DNA from: Brassica napus
Lineage: Eukaryota > Streptophyta > Magnoliopsida > Brassicales > Brassicaceae
Length of the DNA stretch: 64,000 nt
NCBI RefSeq assembly: GCF_020379485.1
Contig: NC_063439.1
Location: 23,684,098-23,748,097 of the forward strand
Reading direction: 5' to 3'
Of this stretch, positions 63,943 through 64,000 are shown piece by piece. The position numbers were made by a program, and so were the translations under genes. Each line of letters starts with the position of its first letter. The first letter of the stretch is position 1. A model generated the notes under the pieces. It was not told the origin of the DNA and did not search any database. It saw nothing but the letters and a program-made list of their open reading frames with translations.

Positions 63943-64000
63943 TTCAAAGCACCCGTGTTGGCAAAAAACACCTTGAAATGCACCCAAACCCACCTCCTCT
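63943..64000 (-). CDS. Possible 3' end of a gene running off the window
   Basis: Outside all recognised elements, one minus-strand frame enters from the right edge and reads RGGGFGCISRCFLPTRVL before TGA at 63943-63945. The Cys/aromatic-rich tail looks a little like the acylated end of RIN4/NOI-type proteins. Arabidopsis has an AvrRpt-cleavage-site gene (AT5G48500) at about this place, so it may be that gene. The stretch is short and another frame is also open, so this is a weak call. Confidence 0.25.

Overview
The window is nuclear DNA from a crucifer, most likely Brassica or a close relative. Its genes have many short exons with GT-AG introns, its intergenic DNA is AT-rich and full of small transposons, and its gene order is that of Arabidopsis thaliana chromosome 5, about AT5G48657 down to AT5G48520, read in reverse. 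The gene names and order used for that comparison are recalled, not searched. Exon models were built by hand from reading frames and splice signals; every multi-exon model closes in phase from ATG to stop.

Layout. 1-2.97 kb: AT-rich DNA with a decayed SINE-like block. 2.97-4.80 kb: RIN4/NOI-type immune-adaptor gene (+). 4.9-6.5 kb: three small non-autonomous transposon candidates. 7.10-7.97 kb: RING E3 ligase (+). 9.12-11.42 kb: NTF2/RRM protein of the G3BP type (-). 13.05-14.83 kb: cyclin C of the Mediator kinase module (+). 15.82-18.07 kb: Lys-rich protein (-). 19.46-21.01 kb: DUF760 plastid protein with an intronic minisatellite (-). 21.43-22.66 kb: ER-lumenal FKBP15-type prolyl isomerase (+). 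22.88-24.24 kb: Helitron. 24.94-27.74 kb: ROF2/FKBP65-like immunophilin (+). 31.1-34.04 kb: bHLH factor of the CIB/bHLH78 group with a transposon in an intron (-). 36.15-37.48 kb: HINT3-like HIT protein (-). 37.69-39.65 kb: Helitron carrying a truncated LINE. 40.29-41.31 kb: decayed Helitron. 42.21-43.00 kb: DUF26 secreted protein (+). 43.6-44.3 kb: foldback element. 44.64-46.04 kb: uncharacterised, possibly mitochondrial protein (+). 46.58-51.15 kb: augmin subunit 3 (-). 51.65-63.34 kb: transposon-rich block with a foldback element, a Tourist-like MITE, a full-length very young Ty1/copia element, a telomere-motif foldback, a SINE with target duplication and a Helitron holding a broken helicase remnant. 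The last 60 bases may hold the 3' end of another minus-strand gene.

The genes form no operon-like system; they are a conserved syntenic run of housekeeping, stress and immunity genes. No undescribed defence or metabolic system is visible. What stands out is the mobile DNA: a structurally intact copia element with non-canonical TA...TA LTR ends and one mismatch between its LTRs, four Helitrons with A|T insertion sites, and insertions placed in a promoter (HINT3), an intron (bHLH) and between the two FKBP genes.
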